The notes: a model not told the origin generated them from the letters alone. A stretch of 64,000 nucleotides of DNA from Microlunatus elymi (GCF_007362775.1 NZ_CP041692.1:1860001-1924000); one strand, 5' to 3'; shown: positions 27,269-35,729, counted from the stretch's first letter. Numbers and translations are program-made.

Positions 27269-28827
27269 GTAACATCCTGGCCCTGCCGGTGCTGCTGCCG
27301 CTCTTCGGCGCCGCGTTGACCCTGGTGCTGGGCCGGCTGCCCCGGGCGCAGCGGGCGGCGTCCATCTCGGTGCTCGGTGTCGCCGTGGTGATCGCCGCGA
27401 GCCTGGTCTACCTGACGTCGACCCGTGGCCCGATCGTCTTGTGGGTAGGGGACTGGCCGCGTCCGCTGGGGATCGCGCTGGTCGCCGATCGGCTGTCGGC
27501 GTTGATGTTGCTGGTGTCGGCGGTGATGACGCTGTCGGTGCTGGTGTTCTCGGTCAGCTCGGACCGGACGGAGCTGCAGAGCCGGACGCCGGTGTCGATC
27601 TTCCACCCGACCTTCCTGGTGCTGAGTGCCGGGGTCACCAACGCGTTCCTGGCCGGTGACCTGTTCAACCTCTTCGTCGGCTTCGAGATGCTGCTGTTCG
27701 CCTCGTACGTGTTGATCACGCTCGGCGGCACCGGCGAGCGGGTCCGGGCCGGAACCACCTATCTGGTGGTCAATCTGCTCAGCTCGACGCTGTTCCTGAT
27801 CGCGCTGGCGGTGATCTACGCTGCGACCGGCACGGTCAATCTGGCCCACTTGTCGATCCGGCTCGGCGAGCTGCCGGGTGAGCTGCAGGCGGTGTTGCAG
27901 TTCCTGTTGTTGATCGTGTTCTCGATCAAGGCGGCCGTTTTTCCTTTGTCGGCTTGGCTTCCGGACTCGTACCCGACCGCGCCGGCGCCGGTCACCGCTG
28001 TCTTCGCCGGCTTGCTCACCAAGGTCGGCGTGTACGCGATCATCCGCACCCAGACCTTGCTCTTCCCGGACCGGCATCTCAGTGACCTGCTGATGATCGC
28101 CGCGTTGCTGACCATGATCATCGGCATCCTCGGCGCGGTCGCACAGACCGAGATCAAACGAATGTTGTCGTTCACTCTGGTCAGCCACATCGGCTACATG
28201 ATCTTCGGCATCGCGCTGGCCAGCCAGGCCGGTCTGGCCGGGGCGATCTTCTACACCGTGCATCACATCACCATCCAGACCACGCTGTTCCTGGTCGCCG
28301 GGCTGATCGAGGAACGCGGCGGCAGTACGTCGCTGAATGATCTTGGCGGGCTGGCCGGTGTCGCGCCGGTGCTCGGCGTGCTGTTCTTCGTCCCGGCGAT
28401 GAACCTGGCCGGGATCCCGCCGTTGAGCGGCTTCATCGGCAAGGTCGGGCTGCTGCGCGGCGGCATCGAGAACGGCGGCTGGCTGGCCTATCTGCTGGTC
28501 GCCGGTGGCGTGCTGACCAGCCTGCTCACCCTGTACGCGATGGCGAAGATCTGGAACCGTGCCTTCTGGCGTTCGGTTCCGGCGAGCGTGCGGCGGCGCG
28601 ATCCGGTGCCGTCCTCGTCCGAACTCGACAGTTCGGACGGTTCGGTGCTGATCGCGACCGCGACCTCGTCCAGGACGAACGTGATCACCGCCGGAGTGCT
28701 GGTGGCACTGGGCTTGGGGCTGACCGTGGTCGCCGGCCCGCTGTATCAGTACGCCGACCGGGCCGCCGCCGACCTGCTCGATACCGCGCACTACATCCGC
28801 GCCGTGCTGCCCCAGGGCGTCCGATGA
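27265..28827 (+). CDS. mnhD: Na+/H+ antiporter subunit D
   Basis: 520 aa, NuoM/NuoN-like proton channel subunit with about 14 helices. Key marks: FEMLLFASYVLITLGG (proton-path Glu), FSIKAAVFPLSAWLPDSYPTAPAPVTAVFAG in pieces (conserved Lys) and LVSHIGYMIFG. A polar loop near the C-terminus (PSSSELDSSDGS) is probably cytoplasmic. Four-nt overlaps on both sides show a tightly coupled operon. Confidence 0.94.
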   Translation: MSNILALPVLLPLFGAALTLVLGRLPRAQRAASISVLGVAVVIAASLVYLTSTRGPIVLWVGDWPRPLGIALVADRLSALMLLVSAVMTLSVLVFSVSSDRTELQSRTPVSIFHPTFLVLSAGVTNAFLAGDLFNLFVGFEMLLFASYVLITLGGTGERVRAGTTYLVVNLLSSTLFLIALAVIYAATGTVNLAHLSIRLGELPGELQAVLQFLLLIVFSIKAAVFPLSAWLPDSYPTAPAPVTAVFAGLLTKVGVYAIIRTQTLLFPDRHLSDLLMIAALLTMIIGILGAVAQTEIKRMLSFTLVSHIGYMIFGIALASQAGLAGAIFYTVHHITIQTTLFLVAGLIEERGGSTSLNDLGGLAGVAPVLGVLFFVPAMNLAGIPPLSGFIGKVGLLRGGIENGGWLAYLLVAGGVLTSLLTLYAMAKIWNRAFWRSVPASVRRRDPVPSSSELDSSDGSVLIATATSSRTNVITAGVLVALGLGLTVVAGPLYQYADRAAADLLDTAHYIRAVLPQGVR

Positions 28828-29435
28828 TCACGCCGCGGAAGTCTGCCGAACGGAAGACCCGGGCGCGCTTCCATCCGCCGATGATCATCATGTGTGCGCT
28901 GATCTGGGTGCTGCTGTGGGGCGAGTTGTCGATCTTCAACGTGGTCGCCGGCGCGTTGCTCGGCGTGCTGATCGGGCTGGTCTTCCCGCTGCCGTCGATC
29001 GCCGGGGCAGGTCGGTTCCGGCCGATCGGGCTTGCCCGGCTGCTGGCGAGTCTGATCTTCGACCTGGTGCGTTCCAGCGTCGCGGTGGTGATCTTGATCC
29101 TCCGGTTCGGAGATCAGCCCCGGAACGCGATCGTTGGCGTGCAACTGCGCAGCCGGTCCGACCTCTACCTGACCCAGACCGCGGAGATGGTGTCGCTGGT
29201 CCCGGGGACCTTGGTGGTCGAGGCGCGCCGATCCACCAGCACGCTCTACCTGCACGTGTTGAACGTCCGCGGTGAGGATGATCTTGAACTGGCCCGCCGG
29301 ATCGTGCGCACCAACGAGGCGAGAGTGATCCGCGCCTTCGGGACGCGGGCCGAGATCGAGGCGCTGAAGACCGGTGCGCCGATGCCCGGCGTGCCCGATC
29401 AGACGGCGAACGGCCCGGGAGGTGAGCAACGATGA
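28824..29435 (+). CDS. mnhE: Na+/H+ antiporter subunit E
   Basis: 203 aa. Two or three N-terminal helices (MIIMCALIWVLLWGELSIFN), then a soluble domain with VGVQLRSRSDLYLTQTAEMVSLVPGTL in pieces and YLHVLNV, as in MrpE. Coupled by 4-nt overlaps to D and F. Confidence 0.92.
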   Translation: MITPRKSAERKTRARFHPPMIIMCALIWVLLWGELSIFNVVAGALLGVLIGLVFPLPSIAGAGRFRPIGLARLLASLIFDLVRSSVAVVILILRFGDQPRNAIVGVQLRSRSDLYLTQTAEMVSLVPGTLVVEARRSTSTLYLHVLNVRGEDDLELARRIVRTNEARVIRAFGTRAEIEALKTGAPMPGVPDQTANGPGGEQR

Positions 29436-29827
29436 GTGTGCTGACACTGCACCAGGTGATCAGTGCGATCGGCATCCTCGCGCTCGGCACCGCTGCTCTG
29501 CTGGCGATCATCAGAATCGCCCGCGGGCCGAGCATTCTCGACCGGGTGGTCGCCACCGACGTGCTGATCGCGATCGTGATCGCCGGGTTGGTGATCGAGG
29601 AGGTGATCAACCGGCACACCACCACGCTGCCGGTGATCTTGGTGCTGTCACTGGTCGGCTTCGCCGGTGCGGTCAGTGTGGCCCGGCTGGTCGCCGCCCG
29701 GGAGGCGCCGCGACTGGTGTCCGTCGGGGACGACGCCGATGCCCGGTCCGATGATCATGATCGTTTCGTCGGCCATCACGATGACGGCTCGGCCGATGAT
29801 CATGACGACGCGGGCGAGCGACCATGA
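29432..29827 (+). CDS. mnhF: Na+/H+ antiporter subunit F with Asp/His-rich tail
   Basis: 131 aa. Three helices and the RIARGPSILDRVVATDVL motif of MrpF. The last about 35 residues add an unusual Asp/His-rich tail (DDHDRFVGHHDDGSADDHDD) that could bind metal ions or cations at the cytoplasmic side. The tail DNA is rich in GATCATGATC-like words. Overlaps neighbours by 4 nt. Confidence 0.92.
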   Translation: MSVLTLHQVISAIGILALGTAALLAIIRIARGPSILDRVVATDVLIAIVIAGLVIEEVINRHTTTLPVILVLSLVGFAGAVSVARLVAAREAPRLVSVGDDADARSDDHDRFVGHHDDGSADDHDDAGERP

Positions 29828-30270
29828 GCCCGCAGGCGGGAGTGCTGGACCTGATCGGCGCGGCCCTTGTGCTGATCGGCGTCCTGCTCTGCCTGATCGC
29901 GGCGATCGGGCTGATCCGGCTGCCGGACGTGCTCAGCCGGATGCATGCGGCGACGAAGCCGCAGACCTTGGGGCTGATCGTGCTGCTGACCGGGCTGGGG
30001 CTGTCGCTGCGGGACGTCCGGGTGATCGGCGTACTCGTCCTGGTGGCCGCGTTGCAGTTGCTGACCGCGCCGATCTCGGCGCACCTGGTGGCCCGGACCG
30101 CGTACCGCACCCGGCAATTCCGTACCGACCTCACCGCACCCGACGAACTGGACACAGACCTGGCCGGTGCCGGCTTCCGGCTGGTCACCGGCCCGTCCGA
30201 CGAGGACGAGGACTCCGACCCGGCCTTCGAGGAAGTCAGGCCGGACGATCCCCGGAGCCGCGAAGAGTAA
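29824..30270 (+). CDS. mnhG: Na+/H+ antiporter subunit G
   Basis: 148 aa. Three helices with the MrpG motif IGLIRLPDVLSRMHAATKPQTLG. C-terminal acidic tail (SDEDEDSDPAFEE). Last gene of the A/B-C-D-E-F-G operon; 4-nt overlap with F. Confidence 0.93.
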   Translation: MSPQAGVLDLIGAALVLIGVLLCLIAAIGLIRLPDVLSRMHAATKPQTLGLIVLLTGLGLSLRDVRVIGVLVLVAALQLLTAPISAHLVARTAYRTRQFRTDLTAPDELDTDLAGAGFRLVTGPSDEDEDSDPAFEEVRPDDPRSREE

Positions 30271-30291
30271 AACGGGTGGCCGGGCCTCGAC

Positions 30292-30341
30292 CGTCCTGAC
30301 AGGTTTGACCCCATGCCAGCCGACGAAGGTCCGTCAGGACG
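30292..30341. terminator. Inverted repeat after the mnh operon
   Basis: CGTCCTGAC (30292-30300) pairs with GTCAGGACG (30333-30341) across a 32-nt loop. Placement 22 nt after the mnhG stop suits a terminator, though there is no U tract; it could also be a regulatory site for the next gene. Confidence 0.4.
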
Positions 30342-30354
30342 AATCTGGTCCTAG

Positions 30355-31239
30355 TTGCCCGAGGGCGCCCGGCACGCCCTGACCGAACAGCTGTCGCCGA
30401 CCGATCTGCAGAGTCTGCTGCTGGAGGTGACTCGGCATCGGGCCGGTGCGGTCGCGCCGGCCCGGCTGATGCAGCGGTGGAAGTCCGACCGGTTCGTCCA
30501 CCCTGCTGCGATCGATCCGCGGCGGGCGTCGGGGCCGGAAGCGCGGCTGTGGCAACTGCTGCCGGACACGTTCGAGGGGCTCGAACTGTCGCCGGTCACC
30601 CCACTCGGCACCTGTAAGGCGCTCGGCGCGGCCGATCAGAACCGGGTGTTGAGCACGATCCGCAACAGCGAGGTCGTCAGCGATCTGACCAACGTGCTCG
30701 CGCTCGAGGCGGCCACCCGACGCCGGGCCGACCCGGACCGTCCCGTACACCTGGCAGCCTGCCATCGGCTGCTGCGCAACCAGCAGTTTCCCAGCGGCTG
30801 GAGCAGTCACTTCAAGTTGTTCGCGCTGGTCTCCAGCGCCCGCGACCGGGGATCGGGGCGGACCGAGGCCGAGCTGCTGATCGCTCATCTGGCTTACTGG
30901 CAACGAGTGTTGCGGAACGTGCTGCCCCGGCGGTCGGCGCAGATCGGCTATTCGATCTTCGACCATCCGGTGCTGGATCAACGGTTCACCGACACGGTGC
31001 TCCCCGCCTTGCACGTGCCCGGTGAGGATCAACTCGACTGGGTCCCCGACCCGGAGCGGACCCGAGCGCGCGGCTACTACACGTCCGGCGCACTGCTGAT
31101 CCACGCCGACGGAGCAGAGCTGGGCGACGGCGGTTTCACCGACTGGACCGCGCGGCTGCTGGCCGACCGCAAGGAGCGCTGCTTGATCTCCTGCCTGTCC
31201 ATCGAGGGCCTGCTCGGGCTCGATCCGGCGATCGGCTGA
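30355..31239 (+). CDS. Protein of unknown function, possible aminoacyl-tRNA-synthetase-like core
   Basis: 294 aa from TTG at 30355. No family is recognised with confidence. Conserved-looking segments are GLELSPVTPLGTCKALGAAD, NRVLSTIRNSEVVSDLTNVLALE and RRSAQIGYSIFDHP; their layout vaguely recalls class II synthetase-like cores such as HisZ, which is a weak impression only. No signal peptide or membrane helix. The codon just before the TTG is an in-frame TAG that closes a 13-residue ORF starting with ATG at 30313, so the true N-terminus is uncertain. A start at Met39 (30469) is also possible. Confidence 0.6.
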   Translation: MPEGARHALTEQLSPTDLQSLLLEVTRHRAGAVAPARLMQRWKSDRFVHPAAIDPRRASGPEARLWQLLPDTFEGLELSPVTPLGTCKALGAADQNRVLSTIRNSEVVSDLTNVLALEAATRRRADPDRPVHLAACHRLLRNQQFPSGWSSHFKLFALVSSARDRGSGRTEAELLIAHLAYWQRVLRNVLPRRSAQIGYSIFDHPVLDQRFTDTVLPALHVPGEDQLDWVPDPERTRARGYYTSGALLIHADGAELGDGGFTDWTARLLADRKERCLISCLSIEGLLGLDPAIG

Positions 31240-31285
31240 GCGGACTGCCGGTTCCGACGAGACCCGGATTCGGGCCGGCAATCGT

Positions 31286-31291
31286 TACGCT
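31286..31291 (+). promoter_or_regulatory. Candidate -10 hexamer, leaderless start at 31301
   Basis: TACGCT ends 9 nt before the ATG, with no Shine-Dalgarno. The same GTTACGCT octamer precedes ndk. Confidence 0.45.
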
Positions 31292-31300
31292 GACCCTGTT

Positions 31301-33292
31301 ATGACTGTTGAGCTGACCATCACACCGGAATCGGGCTCCGCCCGGGGCGGCCCCGCTCCCGAATCCGTCTTCCCGCGGCTGGAGCCGCTGCTGGCGAAGG
31401 TCGGCAAGCCGATCCAGTACGTCGGCGGCGAGCTGAACAGTGTGGTCAAGGACTGGTCGTCGACCAGCGTCCGCTGGTGCCTGATGTATCCGGACGCGTA
31501 CGAGGTCGGGCTGCCGAACCAGGGCGTGCAGATCCTCTACGAGGTGCTGAACGAGCAGGACTGGATCCTCGCCGAACGGACGTACGCGGTGTGGCCGGAC
31601 CTGGAGGCGCTGATGCGCGAGCAGCAGCTGCCGCAGTTCAGTGTGGACAGTCACCGGCCGGTCGGCGCCTTCGACGTGCTCGGCGTCAGCTTCGCCACCG
31701 AACTCGGCTACACCAACCTGCTGAACGCGATCGACCTGGCGCAGCTGCCGTTGCACACCGTCGATCGTCGCGAGGACGATCCGATCGTGCTGGCCGGCGG
31801 GCACGCCGCCTTCAACCCGGAGCCGATCGCCGACTTCATCGACGCCGCCGTGCTCGGCGACGGCGAGGAGATCGCGCTGAAGATCAGCGACGTGATCCGG
31901 GAGTGGAAGGACGAGGACCGGCCGGGCGGCCGGGACGGGCTGCTGTTCCGGTTGGCCGCCACCGGCGGCGTCTACGTGCCGACGTTCTACGACGTCAGTT
32001 ATCTGCCGGACGGCCGGATCCAGCGGATCGCGCCGAACCGCAGCGGGGTCCCGTTCCGGATCGCCAAGCACACGGTGATGGACCTGGATGCCTGGCCGTA
32101 TCCGAAGAAGCCGCTGGTGCCGCTGGCCGAGACCGTGCACGAGCGTTTCTCGGTCGAGATTTTCCGCGGCTGCACCCGCGGCTGCCGGTTCTGCCAGGCC
32201 GGGATGATCACCAGGCCGGTTCGCGAACGCAACATCGAGACTGTCGGCGCCATGGTGCAGAACGGAATCGAGCAGACCGGGCTGGAGGAGGTCGGGCTGC
32301 TCAGTCTGTCCAGTGCCGATCATTCCGAGATCGGCGACATCACCAAACAACTCGCGGATCGCTACGACGGCAGCAATGTCTCGCTGTCGCTGCCGAGCAC
32401 CCGGGTGGACGCGTTCAACATTGATCTGGCAGGAGAGTTGTCCCGCAACGGGCGCCGATCCGGGCTGACCTTCGCCCCCGAGGGCGGGTCGGAGCGGATG
32501 CGCAAGGTGATCAACAAGATGGTCTCCGAGGACGACTTGATCAACACCGTTGCGGCCGCGTACGGGAACGGTTGGCGGCAGGTGAAGCTCTACTTCATGT
32601 GCGGCCTGCCCACCGAGACCGACGAGGACGTGCTGGCGATCGCCGATCTGGCCAAGCGGGTGATCGACACCGGCCGCAAGGTCAGCGGACGCTCCGACAT
32701 CCGTTGCACGGTGAGCATCGGCGGCTTCGTACCCAAGCCGCACACCCCGTTCCAATGGGCCGGCCAGGCGGATCCGGACACCATCGACTCGCGGCTGGCC
32801 AAGCTACGTGAGGAAGTCCGGTCGGATCGTCGCTACGGCAAGGCGATCGGCTTCCGGTATCACGACGGCAAGCCCGGCAGCATCGAAGGACTGCTCAGCC
32901 GTGGTGATCGCCGGGTGGGCAAGATCATCGAGGCGGTCTGGCGCGACGGCGGCCGCTTCGACGGCTGGAACGAGCATTTCTCCTTTGCTCGTTGGGTTTC
33001 CGCCGCTGAGCAGGGGCTGGCCGGCACCGGTGTTGATCTTGATTGGTACACCGTCCGGGAGCGCGACTACGCCGAGGTGCTGCCCTGGGATCATCTCGAT
33101 TCCGGGCTGGATCGGGACTGGCTCTGGGAAGACTGGCAGGACGCCCTGGACGAGGTCGAACTCGACGACTGCCGCTGGACCCCGTGCTTCGACTGCGGTG
33201 TCTGCCCGCAGATGGACACCAGCATCCAGATCGGGCCCACCGGCAAGAAGCTGCTGCCCATCGCCGAGGTCAAGCACAAGGTCACCGCCTAA
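31301..33292 (+). CDS. TIGR03960-type B12-binding-domain radical SAM protein
   Basis: 663 aa. The radical SAM cluster motif is Cys-x3-Cys-x2-Cys in FRGCTRGCRFCQAGM, preceded by a B12-binding-like N-terminal domain and followed by the SAM-binding barrel (GLTFAPEGGSERMRKVINKM). The C-terminus has more cysteines (CFDCGVCPQMD) that may bind a second cluster. The family almost always travels with a TIGR03936 partner, found here at 36343. The pair lies before RNase E in actinobacteria; a tRNA or rRNA modification role is often assumed but the reaction is not established. Confidence 0.88.
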   Translation: MTVELTITPESGSARGGPAPESVFPRLEPLLAKVGKPIQYVGGELNSVVKDWSSTSVRWCLMYPDAYEVGLPNQGVQILYEVLNEQDWILAERTYAVWPDLEALMREQQLPQFSVDSHRPVGAFDVLGVSFATELGYTNLLNAIDLAQLPLHTVDRREDDPIVLAGGHAAFNPEPIADFIDAAVLGDGEEIALKISDVIREWKDEDRPGGRDGLLFRLAATGGVYVPTFYDVSYLPDGRIQRIAPNRSGVPFRIAKHTVMDLDAWPYPKKPLVPLAETVHERFSVEIFRGCTRGCRFCQAGMITRPVRERNIETVGAMVQNGIEQTGLEEVGLLSLSSADHSEIGDITKQLADRYDGSNVSLSLPSTRVDAFNIDLAGELSRNGRRSGLTFAPEGGSERMRKVINKMVSEDDLINTVAAAYGNGWRQVKLYFMCGLPTETDEDVLAIADLAKRVIDTGRKVSGRSDIRCTVSIGGFVPKPHTPFQWAGQADPDTIDSRLAKLREEVRSDRRYGKAIGFRYHDGKPGSIEGLLSRGDRRVGKIIEAVWRDGGRFDGWNEHFSFARWVSAAEQGLAGTGVDLDWYTVRERDYAEVLPWDHLDSGLDRDWLWEDWQDALDEVELDDCRWTPCFDCGVCPQMDTSIQIGPTGKKLLPIAEVKHKVTA

Positions 33293-33356
33293 GCCATCCG
33301 GCGGCGACGTTGGTAAGAACGCAGGAGCAGATCTGGGTTGCCCAACACAAGCCCAG

Positions 33357-33384
33357 GTGTGACACCGTGGCTAGGAGTTACACT
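33357..33384 (+). promoter_or_regulatory. VapBC operator and -10 region
   Basis: GTGTGAC (33357-33363) and GTTACAC (33377-33383) form a dyad with one mismatch and a 13-nt centre. The second half overlaps a -10 hexamer TACACT (33379-33384) that ends 6 nt before the antitoxin ATG. A repressor bound here would block a leaderless transcript, the usual autoregulation of VapBC modules. Confidence 0.5.
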
Positions 33385-33390
33385 TTCTCC

Positions 33391-33660
33391 ATGCCGACAA
33401 CCAAGCCCCGCTACCCGGTGACCGAGACGCCAGAGGTCGCCGCTGCGCTGGCCGCTGCTGCTCGACGGTGGCCCGAGGACCAGGGGCGCCCCGCACGACT
33501 GCTGCGGCGACTCATCGAAGAAGGTCATCGCAGCATCGAGCCGGAGGCGGCAGAGCTGGAGTCCTCTCGGCGAGCGGCACTGCGCCGGGTCAGCGGTGCG
33601 TACACCGGCCTGTATGACCAGGACTATCTGCAGAAGTTGCGCGCGGAATGGCCCGAGTGA
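33391..33660 (+). CDS. Antitoxin of a VapBC-type module
   Basis: 89 aa. Short, charged protein encoded directly before a PIN toxin with a 13-nt overlap. The N-terminus (PRYPVTETPEVAAALAAAARRWPED) may form the DNA-binding part and the Arg/Glu-rich C-terminus, ending in YDQDYLQKLRAEWPE, would wrap the toxin. The antitoxin subfamily is not recognised; identity rests on size, position and the partner. Confidence 0.75.
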   Translation: MPTTKPRYPVTETPEVAAALAAAARRWPEDQGRPARLLRRLIEEGHRSIEPEAAELESSRRAALRRVSGAYTGLYDQDYLQKLRAEWPE

Positions 33661-34064
33661 TCGCGCTCGATGCGGGTGTCCTGATCGCACTGTTCGATGC
33701 GAATGACGCCCACCACGCGGCGGCGGAGGAGTTGTTCGCCGACAACGCCGACGAACCGATGACGATCGGGCCGATCAACCAGGCAGAAGTGTTGGTCCGA
33801 GCTGCCCGCGAAAACCGTGATGAACAAATGCTGTCGGACCTACGAAGTTTGGACATCTCGACGACTCAGCTTCCCGATGACGCCGCGCCGCGGTTGGCTC
33901 GTTTGCGGGCTCGTACGGGCGCGAAGATGCCGGATTGCTGCGTGCTGCTGACCGCCGAGCAGGTCTCCGGTCGAGTGGCGACCTTCGATGATCGACTCCG
34001 TCAGGTGGCCCTCTCGCTCGGGTTGCGCGTGGTCGACCTGCCGTCCGGCCGACCAGCCGAGTAG
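33648..34064 (+). CDS. PIN-domain ribonuclease toxin, VapC-like
   Basis: 138 aa. PIN fold with the acidic metal site: Asp8 (ALDAGVL), Glu47 (NQAEVLV), Asp96 (KMPDCCVL) and Asp114 or Asp115 (FDDRL). VapC toxins cut tRNA or rRNA when the antitoxin is lost. ATG at 33648 overlaps the antitoxin frame; a GTG at 33657 that forms a 4-nt GTGA overlap is an alternative start. All catalytic residues are present, so the toxin looks active. Confidence 0.86.
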   Translation: MARVIALDAGVLIALFDANDAHHAAAEELFADNADEPMTIGPINQAEVLVRAARENRDEQMLSDLRSLDISTTQLPDDAAPRLARLRARTGAKMPDCCVLLTAEQVSGRVATFDDRLRQVALSLGLRVVDLPSGRPAE

Positions 34065-34107
34065 GCCGCCCGATCTGAGCCCGTGGGGCGGTCGCAGGCG
34101 TGCCGAG

Positions 34108-34312
34108 TCAACGGCGTGCCCAGCCGGCGAGCACGTCGTCGACCTGGTGCCGGATCCGATCACGAGCAGCGGGGGGGCATCCCGAGCATCAGCAGTTCGT
34201 CGTAGTCCGTGTCCTGATGCCGTACGGACGCCACCACCGCCATCCGGACGGCGTCCGGATCGAGCGTCCGGCCGGCACTGCTGCGACCGACCCGGCCGCT
34301 GCCGCGGACAGT
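34108..34312 (-). pseudogene. DUF2293 remnant, truncated and frameshifted
   Basis: Reading the minus strand from 34312 gives GSGRVGRSSAGRTLDPDAVR then VASVRHQDTDYDELLMLGMPP, which I recognise as the C-terminal part of DUF2293 proteins. At a run of seven C (plus strand G at 34171-34177) the frame runs into a stop. Dropping one C restores ARDRIRHQVDDVLAGWARR and a TGA at 34108-34110. The 5' part is missing: an in-frame stop lies immediately upstream (34313-34315) and no N-terminal domain follows. The homopolymer shift might be a sequencing error, but the missing N-terminus argues for a real relic. Confidence 0.72.
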
Positions 34313-34399
34313 TCACCGGTGCGGGGGTGATGAGATTTGTCTACGCGATCGCCTGAATCGGCCCGAATCGGCCGAAATCCCGCAACGCGTATGCAGATC

Positions 34400-34927
34400 T
34401 CATCGCCGTTCGGGTTCATCGGGACGGCGGAGCCGGACGTGCTGCTGCAGCAGGTAGCCGGCGCTGGCGCCGCCGACCGCGGCCGCGAGCCCGCCGACGC
34501 AGGCGCCGAGGAACAACACCGGGGAGACCAGGCCGAGCACGATCAGCATCCCGCCGGCGATCAGCAGCGATCCGATCAGCCCGAGTGCGGCCAGCACGCT
34601 CATCGCGGGCCAGGAACGCGGCGGTTGCAACCCTCCGGGCGTCGGCTGCCGGACCGTCGGGGCGGCCGACGGACCGGAAGCCGGCAGGTCGGCGGTCAGC
34701 CGGAGCAGGTCATCCCGGGTCACCGCCTGCACGGCGAGGTTCAGCCGGTATTCCAGATCCTCCGATCCCAGCCGGCCCGCGGCGAAGTGGTCGGCGAGTG
34801 CATCGCAGGTAGCCGACCGTTCGACGTCGCCGATGCGCTCGCCGCCGTACCACGTCAGTTCGCCGAATCCGGGCCGATGCGCTGGGCCGGGCCGGCCTGG
34901 GGAGTGGCTCTGCATGGAGATGATCAT
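34400..34927 (-). CDS. DUF1707 (SHOCT-like) membrane protein
   Basis: 175 aa. DUF1707 domain at about residues 30-82 (RIGDVERSATCDALADHFAA, then GRLGSEDLEYRLNLAVQAVT). A proline-rich linker and two transmembrane helices follow (VLAALGLIGSLLIAGGMLIV and FLGACVGGLAAAVGGASAGY). Role unknown; the domain is common in actinobacterial envelope proteins. A second ATG at 34915 is possible; neither start has a good Shine-Dalgarno. Confidence 0.78.
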   Translation of the reverse strand: MIISMQSHSPGRPGPAHRPGFGELTWYGGERIGDVERSATCDALADHFAAGRLGSEDLEYRLNLAVQAVTRDDLLRLTADLPASGPSAAPTVRQPTPGGLQPPRSWPAMSVLAALGLIGSLLIAGGMLIVLGLVSPVLFLGACVGGLAAAVGGASAGYLLQQHVRLRRPDEPERR

Positions 34928-35053
34928 GGTCGATCCGCCGGGATCGCCGGCAGCCCCGGCGCCGATCTGTCGACCCAGGACCGAGCCGGGCAGCCCAAGT
35001 CAAGACCGTGGTCGTACGCCGGGAATGGGCGCGACAAAGCTGTCGGCTGCCCG

Positions 35054-35059
35054 TACCGT
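35054..35059 (+). promoter_or_regulatory. Candidate -10 hexamer, leaderless start at 35067
   Basis: TACCGT ends 7 nt before the ATG; no Shine-Dalgarno. Confidence 0.45.
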
Positions 35060-35066
35060 TGCGCAC

Positions 35067-35729
35067 ATGTCCGCACCCACCCAGCAGTGCACCGAGGCTC
35101 AGCCGTACACCGAGATCACCAGCGCCGAGCAGTTGACCGAACTGATCGGCAGCCCGTTGCCGGCCACGGTCAACAAGGAACGCGATCGGCTCGATGATCT
35201 CGACGTGCAGTGGCTGAAGGTCTCGCCGTTCTGCGTGGTGGCGACCAGCGACGCCGACGGCAACGTCGACGCCTCGCCGAAGGGCGATCCGGCCGGCCGG
35301 CTGGCGTACGTGATCGACGACCGCACCATTGCCATCGCCGAACGGCCCGGCAACAAGCGCGCCGACGGCTACCACAACATCTTGTCCAACCCCCATGTCG
35401 GCCTGCTGTTCCTGATCCCCGGTCGCGGCGACACGCTGCGGATCAACGGCCGCGCCCGGCTGGTCAGCGACGCCCCGTTCTTCGACCAGCTGATCGTCAA
35501 GGGGCACCGGCCGCTGCTCGCGCTGGTGGTCGAGATCGACACCATCTTCCACCACTGCGCCAAGGCGTTCCTGCGCTCGCAGCTGTGGAAGCCGGAGACC
35601 TGGCAGCCGGACGCGATGCCGTCCCGTGCCGAGATCGCCAAACGGCTGGACAAGAAGGACGAGGACTTCGAGACGCTCAAGTCCTACTACGACGAGGACA
35701 ACTACAGCCAGAAGCTCTACCGCGGCTGA
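35067..35729 (+). CDS. Pyridoxamine 5'-phosphate oxidase family flavoprotein
   Basis: 220 aa. Split-barrel FMN-binding fold: FCVVATSDADGNVDASPKGD, then NKRADGYHNILSNPHVGLLF and RGDTLRINGRARLV. It resembles the MSMEG_1061/DR2398 subgroup of PPOX-type proteins, which use FMN or F420; the substrate is not known. ATG at 35067 is chosen for the family-like N-terminus and the hexamer 7 nt upstream; the frame remains open to 34833 without conserved sequence. Confidence 0.85.
   Translation: MSAPTQQCTEAQPYTEITSAEQLTELIGSPLPATVNKERDRLDDLDVQWLKVSPFCVVATSDADGNVDASPKGDPAGRLAYVIDDRTIAIAERPGNKRADGYHNILSNPHVGLLFLIPGRGDTLRINGRARLVSDAPFFDQLIVKGHRPLLALVVEIDTIFHHCAKAFLRSQLWKPETWQPDAMPSRAEIAKRLDKKDEDFETLKSYYDEDNYSQKLYRG

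Noticed and set aside
33840-34316. 158-aa minus-strand frame overlapping the DUF2293 relic and the PIN toxin
   Set aside because: It is a different frame from the relic and antisense to the toxin; translation is Arg/Gly-rich without family similarity.
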